The notes beneath the pieces were generated by a model. It saw only the letters and a list, made by a program, of their open reading frames with translations. It was not told the origin of the DNA and made no database searches. Position numbers and translations under genes: made by a program. From Pelagibius sp040217155 (GTDB lineage: Bacteria > Pseudomonadota > Alphaproteobacteria > Kiloniellales > Kiloniellaceae), in NCBI GenBank assembly GCA_040217155.1, contig JAVJNS010000029.1:62001-126000 (forward strand): a DNA stretch of 64,000 bases, in the 5' to 3' direction. Every line of letters starts with the position of its first letter. The first letter of the stretch is position 1. Shown here one piece after another: positions 58,481 through 64,000 of this stretch.

Positions 58481-60565
58481 TCAGCCGGAGCGCAGGAACT
58501 TCACGGCGGCGTCGCGCTCGAAGAGGTAGAGCAGGACACGCAGGGATTTGCCACGCTCGCCGGCCAGTTCAGGGTCCTTGTCGAGGATCAGGCGTGCGTC
58601 GTCGCGCGCCGTGGCCAGCAGGTCGCCGTGCACGGCGAGGTCGGCGAGACGAAAGACCGGCAGGCCGCTCTGGCGGGTGCCGAGCAGTTCGCCGGCGCCG
58701 CGCAGGCGCAGATCCTCCTCGGCGATGCGGAAGCCGTCGTCGGTCTCGCGCAGGATGCGCAGACGGGCCCGCGCGGTCTCGCCCAGCGGACCCTGCCAAA
58801 GCAGCAGGCAGGTCGACTTGCCGCTGCCGCGCCCGACCCGGCCCCGCAACTGGTGCAACTGGGCGAGCCCGAATCGCTCGGCATGCTCGATGACCATGAC
58901 CGTGGCCTTGGGGACATCGACGCCGACTTCGACCACCGTGGTGGCGACCAGCACGCCGATCTCGCCGGCCGAGAAGCGCGCCATGACGGCGTCTTTCTCC
59001 GGCCCCTTCATGCGGCCGTGCACCAAGCCGATCCTGTCGCCGAAGCGCTGCTGCAGAGCGCGAAAGCGGTCTTCCGCGGCGGCCAGATCGCTGTTCTCCG
59101 ACTCCTCGACCAGGGGGCAGATCCAATAGACCTGGGCGTCGCGTTTCAGCGCCCGGTCGACCGCGTCGACGACCTCGGGCAGGCGGTCGAGAGACAGCGT
59201 CGCGGTGTCGATGGGCTGGCGGCCCGGCGGCCGCTCGGTGAGCCGGGAGCCGTCCATGTCGCCGTAGGCGGTCAGCATCAGGGTGCGCGGGATCGGCGTC
59301 GCGGTCATCACCAGCACGTCGACCGCCTTGCCCTTGCCGGTGAGGGTCAGGCGCTGGTGCACGCCAAAGCGATGCTGTTCGTCGATCACCACCATGGCGA
59401 GGTCGTGGAAGGCGACGTCCTCCTGGAACAGCGCGTGGGTGCCGACCACGATGGACGTCCCGCCGGCGGTCAGCCCTTCGAGGATCGCCTGCCGCGCCTT
59501 GCCCTTGTCGCGCCCGGTCAGCAGGGTGAGGCCGATCCCGGCGGCGCGGGCCAGGGGCTCGATGGTCTGGAAGTGCTGGCGCGCCAGGATCTCGGTCGGT
59601 GCCATGAGGGCGGCCTGGGCGCCGGTCTCGACCGCGGCCAGCATGGCGAGCAGCGCCACCACCGTCTTGCCGCTGCCGACGTCGCCCTGCAGCAGCCGCA
59701 GCATGCGGTGCTCGGCGGCCATGTCTGCGGTGATCTCCTCCAGTGCCCGGCGCTGCGATGTGGTGAGATCGAAGGGCAGGGCGGCCACCACCTTCCGGCG
59801 CAGCCGGCCGTCGCCCTTCAGCGGGCGGCCGCGCTGCTTGAGCTGGCGGTCGCGCACCAGGGCGATGGCGAGCTGGTTGGAAAGCAGCTCGTCGTAGGCG
59901 AGGCGCCGCCGCACCAGGGCCAGGGGCGAGAGGTCCGCCTCGTCGCGTGGCGCATGGGCGCGCGTCAAGGCCACCTGCCAGTCCGGCCAGCCCTCGCGCT
60001 TGCGGTGGTCCGGGTCGAGCCATTCGGGCATGGCGGGCGCCCGCTCCAGCGCCGCCTGCACCGCCTTGCTCACCACCTTGAGACTGAGGCCGGCAGTCAA
60101 GGGATAGACCGGCTCCACCGCCTTCAGGCGCTCGGCCTCGGCGAGGCCGGCGATGTGGTCGGGATGGGTCATCTGCAGGCGGTCGTTGAAGACTTCGACC
60201 TTGCCGCTGACCACCCGGGTCTGGCCCGGCGGCAGGGTCTTCATCAGGTAGTCGCCATGGGCGTGGAAAAACACCAGCTCCAGGCTGCCGGTCGCGTCAT
60301 GGCAGAGGATGCGGTAGGGCTGGCGCTTGGAGGGCGGGGCGCGGTGTTCGCCGACTTCGACGGTCAAGGTGGCGACCCGGCCGGGGATGACGTCGGCCAG
60401 CGGCGGGCCATAGCGCCGGTCGATCAGTCCGCTCGGCAGGTGCCAGCAGAGATCGATCACGGCGGTTCCGCCGGTCAGGCCCTCGAACAGCTTGGCAAAG
60501 CGCGGCCCGACCCCGGAGAGGCTGGTGGCGGGCGCGAACAGCGGAAAGAGGATTTCAGGACGCAA
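58481..60565 (-). CDS. recG: ATP-dependent DNA helicase RecG
   Basis: A 694-residue helicase. A wedge OB-fold (about 50-160) precedes SF2 motor motifs: Gly-Asp-Val-Gly-Ser-Gly-Lys-Thr (I), Asp-Glu-Gln-His-Arg-Phe (II), Thr-Ala-Thr-Pro-Ile-Pro-Arg-Thr (III) and Gln-Leu-Arg-Gly-Arg-Val-Gly-Arg (VI). It remodels stalled forks and Holliday junctions. TTG 60565 gives the usual Met-Arg-Pro-Glu-Ile-Leu-Phe-Pro-Leu-Phe start; another TTG at 60592 would add nine residues. Divergent from sdhE. Confidence 0.95.
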   Translation of the reverse strand: MRPEILFPLFAPATSLSGVGPRFAKLFEGLTGGTAVIDLCWHLPSGLIDRRYGPPLADVIPGRVATLTVEVGEHRAPPSKRQPYRILCHDATGSLELVFFHAHGDYLMKTLPPGQTRVVSGKVEVFNDRLQMTHPDHIAGLAEAERLKAVEPVYPLTAGLSLKVVSKAVQAALERAPAMPEWLDPDHRKREGWPDWQVALTRAHAPRDEADLSPLALVRRRLAYDELLSNQLAIALVRDRQLKQRGRPLKGDGRLRRKVVAALPFDLTTSQRRALEEITADMAAEHRMLRLLQGDVGSGKTVVALLAMLAAVETGAQAALMAPTEILARQHFQTIEPLARAAGIGLTLLTGRDKGKARQAILEGLTAGGTSIVVGTHALFQEDVAFHDLAMVVIDEQHRFGVHQRLTLTGKGKAVDVLVMTATPIPRTLMLTAYGDMDGSRLTERPPGRQPIDTATLSLDRLPEVVDAVDRALKRDAQVYWICPLVEESENSDLAAAEDRFRALQQRFGDRIGLVHGRMKGPEKDAVMARFSAGEIGVLVATTVVEVGVDVPKATVMVIEHAERFGLAQLHQLRGRVGRGSGKSTCLLLWQGPLGETARARLRILRETDDGFRIAEEDLRLRGAGELLGTRQSGLPVFRLADLAVHGDLLATARDDARLILDKDPELAGERGKSLRVLLYLFERDAAVKFLRSG

Positions 60566-60585
60566 GGGACACCGGCCGGAAGAGC

Positions 60586-60614
60586 CTGACAAATGGACAT
60601 GAGCGCTCTATATC
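60586..60614 (+). promoter_or_regulatory. Promoter for sdhE
   Basis: CTGACA (60586-60591) and TATATC (60609-60614), 17-base spacer. The expected start site (about 60621) leaves only a few bases before the ATG at 60625, suggesting a leaderless or very short-leader mRNA. Confidence 0.45.
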
Positions 60615-60624
60615 CTAGGGCGGC

Positions 60625-60903
60625 ATGAGCGAAACCGAAACCATCGAGACGCGGCGCAAGCGCCTGCGCTTTCGCAGCTGGCATCGCGGGACCAAGGAAA
60701 TGGACCTGCTGATGGGCCGTTTCGCCGACACCCATCTGCCGGCTTTTGGCAGCGATGAACTCGACCTCTACGAGGCCCTGCTGGACGTGCCGGAACCGGT
60801 CGTCTATGACTGGATTCTCGGCCGCGCCGCGCCGCCGGCCGATCACGACCATGGCGTGACCAAGTTGCTGCTGGCGTTCGAGTTTCAACCGCCCGGCCGC
60901 TGA
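60625..60903 (+). CDS. sdhE: Succinate dehydrogenase assembly factor 2 (SdhE)
   Basis: A 92-residue helical protein with the flavinylation motif Arg-Gly-x-x-Glu in Trp-His-Arg-Gly-Thr-Lys-Glu-Met-Asp. SdhE/SDHAF2 helps attach FAD to the SdhA subunit of complex II. ATG at 60625. Standing between recG and mfd is a recurring alphaproteobacterial arrangement. Confidence 0.95.
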   Translation: MSETETIETRRKRLRFRSWHRGTKEMDLLMGRFADTHLPAFGSDELDLYEALLDVPEPVVYDWILGRAAPPADHDHGVTKLLLAFEFQPPGR

Positions 60904-60935
60904 GTTTTTTTCGTACCGAGATTGCCCGAGATTAG

Positions 60936-64000
<3,065 letters not shown>

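Overview
The window is a GC-rich chromosomal segment of an alphaproteobacterium. Gene order and protein types (argS-SPOR-nagZ-scpAB-tatABC-serS-surE-pcm-nlpD, yajC-secDF-Mth938, recG/sdhE/mfd, divergent uvrA/ssb, urate-oxidase-type membrane protein, TRAP receptor) suggest a Rhodospirillales/Kiloniellales-like organism. I infer this from gene content only. There is no rRNA, prophage, insertion sequence or CRISPR array, and most of the sequence is core housekeeping DNA.

Layout. 1-4.5 kb: end of an M81 (MlrC-type) peptidase, a PilZ protein, an MFS-type carrier, and a secreted Glu-Gly-Gly repeat protein behind a Fur-box-like palindrome. 4.6-6.5 kb (minus): rhomboid protease, exonuclease III, ErpA. 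6.7-21.4 kb (plus): a dense, often ATGA-coupled block of dgt, argS, SPOR protein, nagZ, site-2 protease, scpA, scpB, an orphan ABC ATPase, tatABC, serS, surE, pcm and a LysM/degenerate-M23 lipoprotein. 21.4-23.5 kb: a small accessory patch (ABM-fold protein, Gfo/Idh/MocA oxidoreductase, LacI-type regulator that has lost its DNA-binding half). 23.5-28 kb: DUF815 ATPase (minus), then yajC-secD-secF-Mth938. 28-33 kb: sodB, a PuuD-like membrane protein, a squalene/phytoene-synthase-like protein, trmFO and a class III nucleotide cyclase.

33.4-37.8 kb encodes a two-gene RND efflux pump without its outer-membrane partner. 37.9-42 kb holds GNAT-uvrA (minus) divergent from ssb, with a palindrome over the shared promoter region. 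42.3-45.7 kb holds a TRAP solute-binding protein translationally coupled to a membrane histidine kinase, with no transporter genes. 46-51.3 kb: gyrA, coaD, tRNA-Lys, and a ferric-reductase-like flavohaem protein overlapped by a 39-residue membrane peptide. 51.7-54.6 kb is a run of small unknown genes plus a TraR/DksA zinc protein, an AT-rich patch and a candidate structured RNA with competing stems. 54.8-64 kb: two tRNA-Leu genes, a fluoroacetate-dehalogenase-like hydrolase, a protein with two fused DUF502 domains, a PAS protein, recG, sdhE and the first two thirds or more of mfd.

No complete novel defence or biosynthetic system is evident. The best candidates for new biology are the structured RNA near 54.12-54.23 kb, the SBP-kinase pair, the tandem DUF502 fusion, and the Fur-box-associated repeat protein.
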